Positions 37,322-47,382 of a stretch of DNA of 64,000 nt are shown piece by piece; positions within the stretch are counted from its first letter, which is position 1, and each line of letters opens with the position of its first letter. The stretch lies in NCBI RefSeq assembly GCF_018156225.1, contig NZ_JAGTAR010000001.1, positions 310,001 to 374,000 of the forward strand, written 5' to 3'. Under the pieces are notes generated by a model that saw only the letters and a program-made list of their open reading frames with translations, was not told the origin of the DNA and made no database searches. This stretch comes from Carboxylicivirga sediminis. Its GTDB lineage: Bacteria > Bacteroidota > Bacteroidia > Bacteroidales > Marinilabiliaceae. A program made the position numbers and the translations under genes.

Positions 37322-38968
37322 TTAATTAAACTCAACAGGCACTACTAAGGTAGTCGAAACTGCTTTACCCCTTTGCACGCCGGGTTGCCACTCTTTTAAT
37401 GCAGATACTATTTTAACAGCCTGCGCTGCTTCATCTTTATCAGCCCTGTTCAAGGCCTTAATATTTGATATACCACCTTTGGCATTAACCGTGAATTGCA
37501 CATTAATGGTTCCACTCAAGTTAGCTTTGTTTTTAGCTTGGGTAATGCTTGTATATAAATTAGCAAAGTAAACTTCCATACCTCCTTGATAGCTTGGCAT
37601 ATCTTCAACTACATAAAAAACCGGTTTATCACCATCCGCAGGTGGTGGAGGTGGCGGAGGCACCATTGCCTTGCTCTTAGCTGCCTTAGGAGGTGGCGGA
37701 GGAGGCACCATTTTACCTTTGTATTTGGCTCGATAAGGTGAAGGATCAAGCTCATAGGCGGTAGGTGACATTGCTACATACAAATCCTCTCCTTCCATCA
37801 CCTTTATCTCTCTGGTATTATAACCAACGAATGACAATACTAAAACATCACCTTCTGATGCCAACAATTCAAAGCTACCATTTATATCAGCAACAGTACC
37901 GGTTGTCGTTCCCTTGATTATTACACTTGTGCCTGGAAGCGGATTGCCGGCTTCTACAATTTTTACTTCATAAGTATTTGTCTTTGGATTTCGAACTTTC
38001 ATCGTATCAGTCTCTCCCACATATCCTTTCAAAACAAACTTATCTTTCTTCTCCTGATCAGTTTTGTCGTTTATCAATTCAGGATTAGAAGGATATTCAT
38101 ACACCGGCTCACTAAAAGCCCAAAGCAAACCGCCCAAAACAGGCAGTACCAGCAGCAACTTCAACAGTCGCCATTTGGATTTCTTGTCGTTTTTCATCAT
38201 TTTTAGTCGTCGTTTATTTTGGGAGAACCGGAAGTGATTGGCTAGCACTGACACTTCCGCTCCCATTGTTTCACAAATTATGTGTTGAATGTATTTTTCT
38301 AGTTTGAAGCCCTTTTTTAACACACCCTGATCAGCCAGAAACTCCAAATTTTGCTTAACAATTCTGGCATAATACCAAGCCAGTGGATTAAACCACTGCA
38401 CTGCAATCAATAGTTCACTGACAAACACATCTACCCAATGATACTGCAATAAATGCACTCGCTCATGCACCAATATTTCTGCATTCTCAGGCGAGAGGTA
38501 ATTTTTATCTTTCAAAAATATGCGATTACCAAACACAAAGGGTTCATCAACCTGCTCATTGATACAAATGATAACCCCTTCAATTTCCACTTTCTCCGAA
38601 CGATGAGCCAAACGAAGCAATTTACCAAACAGCACCAACAACCTAAGTACAAAGAATATGGTAATGGCTGCATAAACATACAATAAGACTCCCATCCAAT
38701 TGACACCTGCGACTTCTTCTGCAATAATAGTTTCTTCAACAGCTGCACCAGGTGCTACTGGTGTAAAAAGTTCAGATCGCTCAACCACATCCAACAACAC
38801 CGTATATTGTAGCTGAGCCAATGGCATTATAAAAGAAGCCAGTAAACCAAACAACAGAAAGTACCTATTGGCTGAATAATGAGCATCGCTCCTTAAAAAC
38901 AGGCGATAAACTGCCATAAACAGCAACAGTACTACAATTGAGCGACCTAAATAAGTTAATAATTCCAT
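37322..38968 (-). CDS. BlaR1/MecR1-type M56 peptidase with carboxypeptidase-regulatory and TonB C-terminal domains
   Basis: 548 residues. Four membrane helices span about 1-275, around a cytosolic zinc protease motif HERVH (HExxH) in EILVHERVHLLQYHW. Outside follow a CarboxypepD-regulatory-like beta domain (about 340-400, VADINGSFELLASEGDVLVL), two poly-proline stretches, and a TonB C-terminal-like domain ending in TLVVPVEFN. It lacks the penicillin-binding sensor domain of staphylococcal BlaR1, so beta-lactam sensing is not implied. It lies 5 bases after the BlaI-like gene, forming a repressor/protease pair. The poly-Pro and TonB parts suggest it senses something at the envelope. Confidence 0.88.
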   Translation of the reverse strand: MELLTYLGRSIVVLLLFMAVYRLFLRSDAHYSANRYFLLFGLLASFIMPLAQLQYTVLLDVVERSELFTPVAPGAAVEETIIAEEVAGVNWMGVLLYVYAAITIFFVLRLLVLFGKLLRLAHRSEKVEIEGVIICINEQVDEPFVFGNRIFLKDKNYLSPENAEILVHERVHLLQYHWVDVFVSELLIAVQWFNPLAWYYARIVKQNLEFLADQGVLKKGFKLEKYIQHIICETMGAEVSVLANHFRFSQNKRRLKMMKNDKKSKWRLLKLLLVLPVLGGLLWAFSEPVYEYPSNPELINDKTDQEKKDKFVLKGYVGETDTMKVRNPKTNTYEVKIVEAGNPLPGTSVIIKGTTTGTVADINGSFELLASEGDVLVLSFVGYNTREIKVMEGEDLYVAMSPTAYELDPSPYRAKYKGKMVPPPPPPKAAKSKAMVPPPPPPPADGDKPVFYVVEDMPSYQGGMEVYFANLYTSITQAKNKANLSGTINVQFTVNAKGGISNIKALNRADKDEAAQAVKIVSALKEWQPGVQRGKAVSTTLVVPVEFN

Positions 38969-38973
38969 GGCTC

Positions 38974-39339
38974 CTATTTTAGATGTTGCGTATCCTCTTC
39001 TTTTAACATGGCTTCTAAATCCTCCAGTGACATGTCATTATCCTTAGCAAAAAAAGCAGCCAAACGAGTAAAACTTCCGCCAAAGTAATTCTTCAGAAGA
39101 TGTTTCATCTGAAACGACGAATACTCCTCTTTGGTAATTACTGGATAATACACATAAACATTGCCCACTTTCTTATAATCTACAACATCTTTATTTTTCA
39201 ACACTTTTAATACTGTTGCTACCGTATTGTATGCTGGCTGCTTATTTGTAAATCCTTCCAGTATATCTTTTATCATCCCTTCTTTCATCTTCCATAGGAT
39301 TTGCATTACTTCTTCTTCCGCTTTTGTCAGTTGTTTCAT
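38974..39339 (-). CDS. BlaI/MecI/CopY-family transcriptional repressor
   Basis: 121 residues from the ATG at 39339 (MKQLTKAEEEVMQILWKMKE). It is a winged-helix DNA-binding domain followed by a dimerisation tail; the AYNTVATVLKVLKNKDVV segment is the recognition-helix region and FFAKDNDMSLEDLEAMLKE the C-terminal helix. In the family, cleavage or release by the partner M56 protein lifts repression. Both genes are on one transcript. A tandem palindromic operator candidate lies 72-111 bases upstream. Confidence 0.93.
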   Translation of the reverse strand: MKQLTKAEEEVMQILWKMKEGMIKDILEGFTNKQPAYNTVATVLKVLKNKDVVDYKKVGNVYVYYPVITKEEYSSFQMKHLLKNYFGGSFTRLAAFFAKDNDMSLEDLEAMLKEEDTQHLK

Positions 39340-39410
39340 CGTAACAATCACTTGATTATAAAAAAATATTAATATCCTTCAAAGGTTAAAATTACAACTA
39401 CTACAATTCT

Positions 39411-39450
39411 AATACTATATTTCTAGTATTGCAACTATTTTTCTAGTATT
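39411..39450. promoter_or_regulatory. Tandem operator candidate for the BlaI-like repressor
   Basis: AATACTA-6-TAGTATT (39411-39430) is a perfect 7-bp inverted repeat. A second copy 20 bp later keeps the core ACTA-6-TAGT (39434-39447), with the 11-base TTTCTAGTATT repeated exactly at 39420-39430 and 39440-39450. A period of two helical turns suits two dimers on one face. Confidence 0.6.
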
Positions 39451-39585
39451 TTTAAAATAAATATCCACACTCCCCTCATTTCGTGCCTATTAATAAATAA
39501 AATAAAGATTTGAAGAAAATTCTTACTTGACAATATGAATATTTTACCGTTAATTACCTCAATTAATTTTAAAATCGTCAAAAAC

Positions 39586-40776
39586 ATGAGAAGAAATTAT
39601 TTTTTTGCATGCGCTATCGCCATATCAGCCATGCTATTTTTCGGTTGTGAAAAAGACCAAATCGTCCTACAAGAACAGGATACAGCAACACCCGAACTAA
39701 AGGGTGTTAAGACAGAACTCAACAGTTACATTGTAGTGTTTAAATCAGACGCCACCTTTGATGTAGCAGGTGAATCGTACTACGCCAAAAAGGAGAAGGT
39801 ATTTAAACATGCTGATAAACTGTTGAAAAAGAACAAAATTAAATCGAAACAATTCAAGCACCTATACGGGAAAGCTGTTAAAGGGTTTGCAATGGAATTG
39901 ACAGAAATGGAAGCAGTCATCCTACAAAATGAAGAGAGTGTGCTACGAGTAGAAATTGATAAAATTATTGCCTTGGCTCCTCCTTCAGGAAAGGGCAAGC
40001 CAGGTGGCGGTGAGGATCCTACCCAAATAACTCCGTGGGGCATAACACGCGTTGGCGGCCCCGTAAGTGGTGCTGGCAAAACAGCCTGGATAATTGATTC
40101 CGGTATCGATCTGGATCATCCGGACTTAAATGTTGATACCCAAAGAGCAGCGGTATTCCTGGGCCCTAAAGACACGCCTGATGACCAAAACGGCCACGGA
40201 ACGCACGTAGCTGGTACAGTGGCAGCTCTGGATAACAACATCGGTGTTGTTGGAGTAGCACCGGGTGCTTCTGTTGTTCCAGTGAGAGTACTTGATCGGA
40301 GAGGAAGCGGCAGCACTTCAGGCGTAATTGCCGGTGTTGATTATGTTGCAGCCAATGCTTCATCAAACGATGTAGCCAATATGAGTTTAGGCGGAGGCAT
40401 CTCAACAACACTTGATGAAGCCGTATTAAACGCCTCATCACAATTGAGGTTTGTTTTGGCAGCCGGTAATGAATCAGATGACGCTAATAGTCACTCACCT
40501 GCCCGTGTAAACGGACCAAATGTTTATACCATTTCAGCCATGGATATTAACGACAACTGGGCCTATTTCTCAAATTACGGACCTAGCGTTGACTACTGTG
40601 CTCCAGGCTATAGTATTGAATCAACTTACAAAAACGGTGGCTACTCAACACTCAGCGGCACATCAATGGCCGCTCCACATGTTTGCGGATTATTGTTGCT
40701 AACCAATAATCTGTCAACCGATGGCTATGTTAATAACGACCCGGATGGAGATCCCGATCCTATCGCACACTTGTAA
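39586..40776 (+). CDS. Subtilisin-like serine protease (S8), lipoprotein
   Basis: 396 residues from the ATG at 39586, giving a lipoprotein signal peptide MRRNYFFACAIAISAMLFFG followed by Cys. A propeptide-inhibitor-like I9 region (about 40-125, YIVVFKSDATFDVA) precedes the S8 catalytic domain with the triad in WIIDSGIDLDHPDL (Asp), GHGTHVAGT (His) and SGTSMAAPH (Ser), plus the oxyanion Asn in AAGNESDD. It ends shortly after the catalytic Ser with an Asp-rich tail, DPDGDPDPIAHL, perhaps a calcium-binding remnant; no type IX sorting domain is present. It shares its upstream region with the BlaI operator candidate. Confidence 0.92.
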   Translation: MRRNYFFACAIAISAMLFFGCEKDQIVLQEQDTATPELKGVKTELNSYIVVFKSDATFDVAGESYYAKKEKVFKHADKLLKKNKIKSKQFKHLYGKAVKGFAMELTEMEAVILQNEESVLRVEIDKIIALAPPSGKGKPGGGEDPTQITPWGITRVGGPVSGAGKTAWIIDSGIDLDHPDLNVDTQRAAVFLGPKDTPDDQNGHGTHVAGTVAALDNNIGVVGVAPGASVVPVRVLDRRGSGSTSGVIAGVDYVAANASSNDVANMSLGGGISTTLDEAVLNASSQLRFVLAAGNESDDANSHSPARVNGPNVYTISAMDINDNWAYFSNYGPSVDYCAPGYSIESTYKNGGYSTLSGTSMAAPHVCGLLLLTNNLSTDGYVNNDPDGDPDPIAHL

Positions 40777-40784
40777 ACGTATTG

Positions 40785-40809
40785 AAAGGGCTGCATCTTG
40801 CAGCCCTTT
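40785..40809 (+). terminator. Hairpin after the S8 protease gene
   Basis: 10-bp stem AAAGGGCTGC/GCAGCCCTTT with a 5-base loop, just past the stop. The following T content is weak (GCCTTTCT). Confidence 0.6.
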
Positions 40810-40916
40810 GCCTTTCTATTGGGACAAGAAATATTTGGCAAATAACAACCATGCATTCTTCTTTATTATCCTTATCTTTTCGGTTTTAAAATATTTCAAA
40901 CCCAAATCATAATAAG

Positions 40917-43900
40917 ATGAACCATTTCAGTAAGCTGGTCAGCACTGTATTAGCATGTACTCTTTTACTTTGCTCACTGAACACTTCAGCCCAAAAGAAA
41001 AAAACCCAAAAAGCTGAAGAAGACAAACAACCTATTAACAGTGAATTAGTCTCTGGTCTTAAATTTCGCAACATCGGCCCTGCTTTTACCTCTGGTCGAA
41101 TTGCCGATTTTGCAGTTAACCCCAACGATCACTCTGAATTTTATGTAGCAGTTGCCAGCGGGAACATCTGGAAAACAACCAATAAAGGCATCACATTCGA
41201 ACCAGTATTTGATAAGTATGGTGCCTATTCGATTGGTTGTCTGGCTATGGATCCTAATAACAGTAATGTAGTGTGGGCCGGTACTGGCGAAAACAATCAC
41301 CAGCGTGCACTTGGCTATGGAGACGGAGTATACAAAACAGTCGACGGCGGTAAATCATGGAAAAACATGGGCTTAAAAGAATCACGCCAGATTGGTATGA
41401 TTTTGATCGACCCGCGCAACTCCGACGTTGTGTATGTAGCTGCTGAAGGTTCTGCCTGGGGAAGTGGCGGCGACCGTGGCCTCTATAAAACCACCGATGG
41501 TGGTGAAAACTGGATAAAAGTACTGGACATCAGCCAGCACACCGGTGTTAATAATATTATTTGCGATCCTCGCAACCCGGATATTCTGTATGCTACTACT
41601 GAACAACGACGCCGACATGTTCATACCAAAGTAGGTGGTGGTCCCGAATCTGCTGTTTACAAATCAACCGATGCCGGTCAGAACTGGCGTAAAATCATGA
41701 ATGGCTTACCATCTGAACACATTGGTGGAATGGGTATTGCCATCTCTCCCCAAAATCCGGATGTTTTGTACCTGATTGCAGAAGCAGCCAATGAATCAGG
41801 CGGCTTTTTCCGCACAACAGATCGTGGCGAGTCGTGGAGTAAAATGAGCGACCACCATTCGAGTGGTCAGTATTACAACGAGATTTACTGTGATCCGGTT
41901 GAGTTTGATAAAGTCTATTCGGTTGAAACCTTTTCACACGTCACTAAAGATGGTGGAAAAACCTGGTCTAAACTGAGCACCAAAGATCGACATGTGGATG
42001 ATCACGCCCTTTGGATTGATCCCAATGATAATAAGCACCTGATGATTGGTGGCGACGGTGGTGTGTATATGACCTACGACGAAGGAAATGCATGGCGCCA
42101 GGTAAGCAACCTACCGGTTACACAATTCTACCGTGTAACAGTTGATAATGAAGCTCCTTTCTACAATATTTATGGAGGTACTCAGGACAATGCTACATTG
42201 GGAGGCCCGGTTCGTAACACGTCTGAATTTGGCGTTACTTCAGGCGAATGGATTGTAACAGTATTTGGCGATGGCTTCTGGTCACGTGTTGATCCCACCA
42301 ATCCTGACATTGTTTATAGCGAATGGCAATATGGTAATGTTGTGCGTTACGATAAGAAAAGCGGAGAAAAAATCAGCATCAAACCACAACCACGCAAAGA
42401 TGAACTCACTTATCGCTGGAACTGGAATGCGCCATTGATTTTGAGTAAGCATAACCCAACCACCATTTACATGGCAGCCAACAAAGTATTTAAAAGTATC
42501 GACCGTGGTAACACCTGGGAAGTGATATCGGATGACCTGACTGCTCAGATTGACCGTAACACATGGCCGGTAATGGAAAAATACTGGAGCATTGATGCAG
42601 TAGCCAAAGATGTATCTACATCGCAGTACAATACAATTGTATCTATGGACGAATCTCCTGTAAAAGCCGGATTAATATATGCGGGTAGTGATGATGGAGT
42701 TATTCAGATAACCGAAGATGATGGACAAACCTGGCACAAAGCAGGCAGCTTCCCTGGAGTACCGGCTCATACCTATATTAGCGATATCTATGCCTCTCGT
42801 TTCGATGAAAACGTGGTTTACGCCACATTCGACGGCATGAAAAGTGATGATTTCAAACCCTATGTACTGAAGAGTTCGGACAAAGGTAAAACCTGGACTT
42901 CAATAGCATCCAATTTACCAGAAAATGGCACTGTTCACACGCTTGAACAAGATACTGAAAAACCTGAATTGCTATTTGCAGGTACCGAATTTGGCATCTT
43001 CTTTACCATTGACGAAGGCCAGAATTGGGTACAGTTAAAAGCTGGAATACCAACTATTGCTGTTAGAGACCTGGCCATTCAGGAACGTGAAAGTGATTTG
43101 GTATTAGCCACATTTGGTCGTGGTTTTTATGTACTTGACAATTATGCACCATTACGCGAACTGGCAAACCAACTGCCAGAGAAAGATGCACACCTTTTTG
43201 CCACTAAAGAGGCGCTGCTTTTTATGCAGGTAGATAAAATATATGGTCAGGGTGCAACCTATTACGGCGCTGCTAACCCTGAGTTTGGTGCAACTTTCAC
43301 ATTTTACCAGAAAGATACGCCTAAAACACAGAGAGAGTTGCGCCACAAAAGAGAGAAAGAGCTATTTGAGAAAAGCGAACGCATTCCTCAACCAAGCTGG
43401 TCTGATTTAGAAGCGGAAGAAAAAGAAATACCAGCTTACCAGCTTATTACCATTAAAGATGAGACTGGCAGCGTAGTGCGTACATTTACTAAAAAGCCAG
43501 CCAAAGGCATCACACGTTTTAACTGGGATTTACAATACGACAGCCCTGAAATTATTAAAGCTAAAAAGTTCGATCCGTTCAAAAAATCAGAAGGCAGCGT
43601 GTATGTACTTCCCGGAACTTACACCATCGAAATAAGCCAGGTACAGAATGGCGTTGCAACACAACTGGCTGGTCCCGCTGAGTTTGAAGTAAAAGCGCTG
43701 AATAACACAACGCTTCCGGCTAAAAATCGTGCGGCAATGGTGGCCTTCCAGAAAGAAGTGAGTGAACTATCCAAAGCGATGAATGGTACGCTTACTTTGG
43801 TTAACGAAATGAGGGAAGAAGTAGCTAGCATGAAGCAAACAGCGCTATCAATAGCTAATGCTCATAACCAGCTATTGCCTGCGTTAACTGAGTTGGAAAA

Positions 43901-44201
43901 TGAACTAGATGAGATTCGCTTTGCTTTCAGAGGTTTGAAAGCTAAAGCCAGCTGGGAAGAAATTCCTCCCGCTGAGATGCCGCTAATGAACCGCCTTAAT
44001 AGTATCATTTGGGCGCAGATTAACAGTACATCTGACATTACCAGTACTTCAAAAAATAGTTTTGAAATACTTAAAGAGCAATTCCCGCCGGTATTAAAAC
44101 AAGTAGAGCAAATTGCTAAAATGAAGCTGCCTGAGCTAAGACAACAGCTTGATGCTTTAAATGCACCATATACCAACGGCCGCATTCCTCAATGGAAATA
44201 A
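40917..44201 (+). CDS. Secreted sortilin/VPS10-like propeller protein with Asp-box (BNR) repeats
   Basis: 1094 residues. A signal peptide (about 1-25, ending LNTSAQ) is followed by a propeller region with at least eleven Asp-box-like turns of the form S/T-x-D-x-G-x-x-W/F, for example TTDGGENW, KTVDGGKSW, KSTDAGQNW, RTTDRGESW and ITEDDGQTW, over about residues 60-700. The C-terminal third (about 730-1094) is a FN3/strand-rich region followed by helices. Such proteins are often labelled glycosyl hydrolase (WD40/YVTN/BNR), but no sialidase catalytic residues can be claimed. It has no type IX sorting domain. A role in binding or hydrolysing extracellular polymers is inference. Confidence 0.85.
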   Translation: MNHFSKLVSTVLACTLLLCSLNTSAQKKKTQKAEEDKQPINSELVSGLKFRNIGPAFTSGRIADFAVNPNDHSEFYVAVASGNIWKTTNKGITFEPVFDKYGAYSIGCLAMDPNNSNVVWAGTGENNHQRALGYGDGVYKTVDGGKSWKNMGLKESRQIGMILIDPRNSDVVYVAAEGSAWGSGGDRGLYKTTDGGENWIKVLDISQHTGVNNIICDPRNPDILYATTEQRRRHVHTKVGGGPESAVYKSTDAGQNWRKIMNGLPSEHIGGMGIAISPQNPDVLYLIAEAANESGGFFRTTDRGESWSKMSDHHSSGQYYNEIYCDPVEFDKVYSVETFSHVTKDGGKTWSKLSTKDRHVDDHALWIDPNDNKHLMIGGDGGVYMTYDEGNAWRQVSNLPVTQFYRVTVDNEAPFYNIYGGTQDNATLGGPVRNTSEFGVTSGEWIVTVFGDGFWSRVDPTNPDIVYSEWQYGNVVRYDKKSGEKISIKPQPRKDELTYRWNWNAPLILSKHNPTTIYMAANKVFKSIDRGNTWEVISDDLTAQIDRNTWPVMEKYWSIDAVAKDVSTSQYNTIVSMDESPVKAGLIYAGSDDGVIQITEDDGQTWHKAGSFPGVPAHTYISDIYASRFDENVVYATFDGMKSDDFKPYVLKSSDKGKTWTSIASNLPENGTVHTLEQDTEKPELLFAGTEFGIFFTIDEGQNWVQLKAGIPTIAVRDLAIQERESDLVLATFGRGFYVLDNYAPLRELANQLPEKDAHLFATKEALLFMQVDKIYGQGATYYGAANPEFGATFTFYQKDTPKTQRELRHKREKELFEKSERIPQPSWSDLEAEEKEIPAYQLITIKDETGSVVRTFTKKPAKGITRFNWDLQYDSPEIIKAKKFDPFKKSEGSVYVLPGTYTIEISQVQNGVATQLAGPAEFEVKALNNTTLPAKNRAAMVAFQKEVSELSKAMNGTLTLVNEMREEVASMKQTALSIANAHNQLLPALTELENELDEIRFAFRGLKAKASWEEIPPAEMPLMNRLNSIIWAQINSTSDITSTSKNSFEILKEQFPPVLKQVEQIAKMKLPELRQQLDALNAPYTNGRIPQWK

Positions 44202-44362
44202 TGCAATAAAAACCCAGTGACAGAAGACAGAAGTTGCCTTTCAGAGCAGCTTCGTCTTCTGTCATCAAACATCTTTTAAAATTCTCTTAACAAATACAGT
44301 AGAATATATCAAAGGGGTTTTCTATATTTACCACGTTAACTTTTTAATTTATTTATAATAAA

Positions 44363-44851
44363 ATGACACCAAAAGCCATTTTGCCGTACATAGGATTCGG
44401 CAACATCAAATTCGGGATGGAAGAACATGAAGTATCAAGCTATCTTGGCGATCCCGATGAAACGGAAGTACAAGACTACGGTGAAGGTGCCGAAGCAAAT
44501 GTGCTTTATTTCGATGAAATGGGTATTTCCATGTCCTTCGACAAGGAAGCAGATTACAAATTAGTTGAAATCTCATTTGAGAACGACAAGTTTATTCTTT
44601 ATGACAAGATAAAAGTAGGCATGTCAAAAGAGGACTTTTTAGCAGCCGTAAAGGAGCTAAAAATGGAAGACTACGAGATGGAAGACATGAAAGAGGATGG
44701 CTTTGATGATAAAGAGCTGTATACATTTGAGAAAGAGAATATCAACATCTGGTTGGACGAAGAGGCAATTACCTCGATTCAGATTGGACCTGAATGGGTC
44801 GATGATGAAACGATTCGCTGGCCGGAGAGAAGTAAGAATGATGAAGATTAA
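44363..44851 (+). CDS. Acidic protein with two similar halves, unknown function
   Basis: 162 residues, very rich in Asp and Glu, no signal peptide or membrane segment. The segment IGFGNIKFGMEEHEVSSYLG (about residues 10-29) recurs as LYDKIKVGMSKEDFLAAV (about 74-91), suggesting an internal duplication of a G-M-x-x-x-E/D-V/F unit. The family is not one I can name. It has an ATG start with the stop 5 bases before a strong terminator, and it is a single-gene unit. The acidic surface resembles that of some immunity and inhibitor proteins, but there is no neighbouring toxin. Confidence 0.8.
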   Translation: MTPKAILPYIGFGNIKFGMEEHEVSSYLGDPDETEVQDYGEGAEANVLYFDEMGISMSFDKEADYKLVEISFENDKFILYDKIKVGMSKEDFLAAVKELKMEDYEMEDMKEDGFDDKELYTFEKENINIWLDEEAITSIQIGPEWVDDETIRWPERSKNDED

Positions 44852-44856
44852 GATAC

Positions 44857-44887
44857 AGGGGCTGTCAAACGACAGCCTCTTTTTTTT
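44857..44887 (+). terminator. Rho-independent terminator
   Basis: AGGGGCTGTC/GACAGCCTCT stem with loop AAAC and eight T residues, directly after the acidic protein gene. Confidence 0.9.
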
Positions 44888-45007
44888 CATTCATGTAAAA
44901 AAAAGTAGCTTTCACAAAGAAATCCCGGCCGTTGCCCAATAAGCTATGCTTTTAACGTAACCCATTTTTACTTTTCTCGTTTACAGTCTTGTAAACTAAA
45001 ACATTTT

Positions 45008-45027
45008 GGAGATTTGGAATAATCTCC
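45008..45027. other. Inverted repeat upstream of the small lipoprotein gene
   Basis: GGAGATT, TGGAAT, AATCTCC: a perfect 7-bp inverted repeat with 6-base spacer, 32 bases before the ATG at 45059. It may be an operator or a 5'-UTR hairpin. Confidence 0.4.
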
Positions 45028-45058
45028 TAATTTTACAGACAAAGTAAAGGATAGAAAA

Positions 45059-45193
45059 ATGAAAAAGATTTCGTTGATTGCCGCTGTTTTATTTTTATTG
45101 GTGTTGGGGATGAGTTCATGTAAAAGTACTCAAGATTGTCCGGCCTACGGACAAGCAGAAGTAGTGGTTGACAATAACACTGCACGAGCCTAA
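45059..45193 (+). CDS. Small lipoprotein (44 residues)
   Basis: A short ORF not usually called. It encodes MKKISLIAAVLFLLVLGMSS, then a lipobox Cys and CPAYGQAEVVVDNNTARA-type tail (quoted in part). The signal peptide with LGMSSC fits a lipoprotein; the mature part is only about 24 residues, with a CPAY motif like that of several short Bacteroidota lipoproteins, from memory rather than a search. It sits between two terminators/promoters and has its own upstream inverted repeat. Function unknown. Confidence 0.65.
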   Translation: MKKISLIAAVLFLLVLGMSSCKSTQDCPAYGQAEVVVDNNTARA

Positions 45194-45357
45194 ATAACAC
45201 AGTCTGAAAAAGCATTAAGCGTAACATAAGAGAAAGTGCAGGTTCTTTCTTTTATGTTACTTTTTTATGGTAGCGAGCCTACCTATCTCTTTGTTCTTCA
45301 ATTACAATTTTTATTCCTCCATTTTAAAGTTTATTAAGAAAATCATTTTCTGATTTC

Positions 45358-45388
45358 TTGATGATTTAATTATGAATTGCTACTTTTG
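45358..45388 (+). promoter_or_regulatory. Promoter of gapA
   Basis: TTG (45358-45360), 20 bases, TACTTTTG (45381-45388): full match to the Bacteroidota consensus, 50 bases before the gapA ATG. Confidence 0.82.
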
Positions 45389-45426
45389 CGTTGCATTTTT
45401 GAAGACCTTATTAAAACAATTCTTAA

Positions 45427-46446
<1,020 letters not shown>

Positions 46447-46469
46447 TTGATTCTCTCAATCATATAAGA

Positions 46470-46497
46470 AAGGCTTCCAATACTGGGAGCCTTTTTT
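46470..46497 (+). terminator. Rho-independent terminator of gapA
   Basis: Stem AAGGCTTCC/GGGAGCCTT with loop AATACT and six T residues, 23 bases after the stop. Confidence 0.9.
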
Positions 46498-46837
46498 AGT
46501 ACATTGAACATTTCTGCATAAAAGGAACAGGCAACACCATTAATGCCAGATTTAAGTTCCAACCGTTTAAGTACCCTAAACCTTAATGTGAGAATTTAAA
46601 AATTGTCCTACCTATTAATAAACCTTCAAATACTAATGATGGCCTGAACCCACTAATGAATCAAAATTGATGAATTGGTATGTTAGCCAACTCATAATAA
46701 GGGAGAATATAGGTTCTGTCAATACCTTTTTAGGAAAAGCTCATTTTTATAGTTGATTTCAATTAATAAACATCAACGAACATATAATTCGAGTTTGAAC
46801 AAGCGGGTCGAAATATAAAGTCAATATGCTCCTACAT
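46498..46837. other. Intergenic region between gapA and the CIA30 gene
   Basis: 340 bases of AT-rich sequence. I see no coding sequence, clear promoter, hairpin or RNA gene. It is the shared 3' space of two converging genes and is longer than usual for this window. Confidence 0.5.
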
Positions 46838-47371
46838 CTATCTTAAACGGATATAATCAATCTCCAGTTGAAATGCTTCAGCTCGCTTATTAGCTATTAA
46901 AAAAGCCACTTCTTCCAATTTATAAACCGGATAGTTCGGCATATTGAGTTGTCTTCCTCGAAAGGTTGGATACATCTTATCTAAATCAATTTCTATTAAC
47001 TGCCAATCACCTGTGGTATTGAAATACTGTATGTATGCATGTCGGTCTTCCCGATTGGTTTTTACCCTGAACTGGTAACGCTTACCATCCCCCTTTAAGC
47101 GAATAACTGCAGTACTGTAAGGACTTACATTCACCTGTTCACACCTGTATCTGACAGAAGAAAAGCCTCCGTTATTCTCGAGCGAAACATACCCATGGAA
47201 CAGGCCATTTCCTGCATTATTGATTGCAAGATACCCTTTTGACATCCCGCCCATTACGCCATCATTAATTACCTGCCACCCTGATGCATTGTCGTTTTTG
47301 GAGAAATCATAAATCGTTTTTTCGCCTGTAATCGCCACCATACCAATCAATATTACTAAGAATAGTTTCAT
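46838..47371 (-). CDS. CIA30-family protein
   Basis: 177 residues with a short N-terminal signal-like stretch (LFLVILIGMVAITGEK). The CIA30 (NADH:ubiquinone oxidoreductase intermediate-associated protein 30) galactose-binding-like fold is recognised by NDNASGWQVINDGVMGGMSK, FHGYVSLENNGGFSSVRY and the WQLIEIDL strand. Bacterial members are not shown to assemble complex I; they are probably carbohydrate- or ligand-binding. It lies 11 bases after the interrupted SRPBCC gene and is likely co-transcribed with it. Confidence 0.85.
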   Translation of the reverse strand: MKLFLVILIGMVAITGEKTIYDFSKNDNASGWQVINDGVMGGMSKGYLAINNAGNGLFHGYVSLENNGGFSSVRYRCEQVNVSPYSTAVIRLKGDGKRYQFRVKTNREDRHAYIQYFNTTGDWQLIEIDLDKMYPTFRGRQLNMPNYPVYKLEEVAFLIANKRAEAFQLEIDYIRLR

Positions 47372-47382
47372 AAATTCAAACT

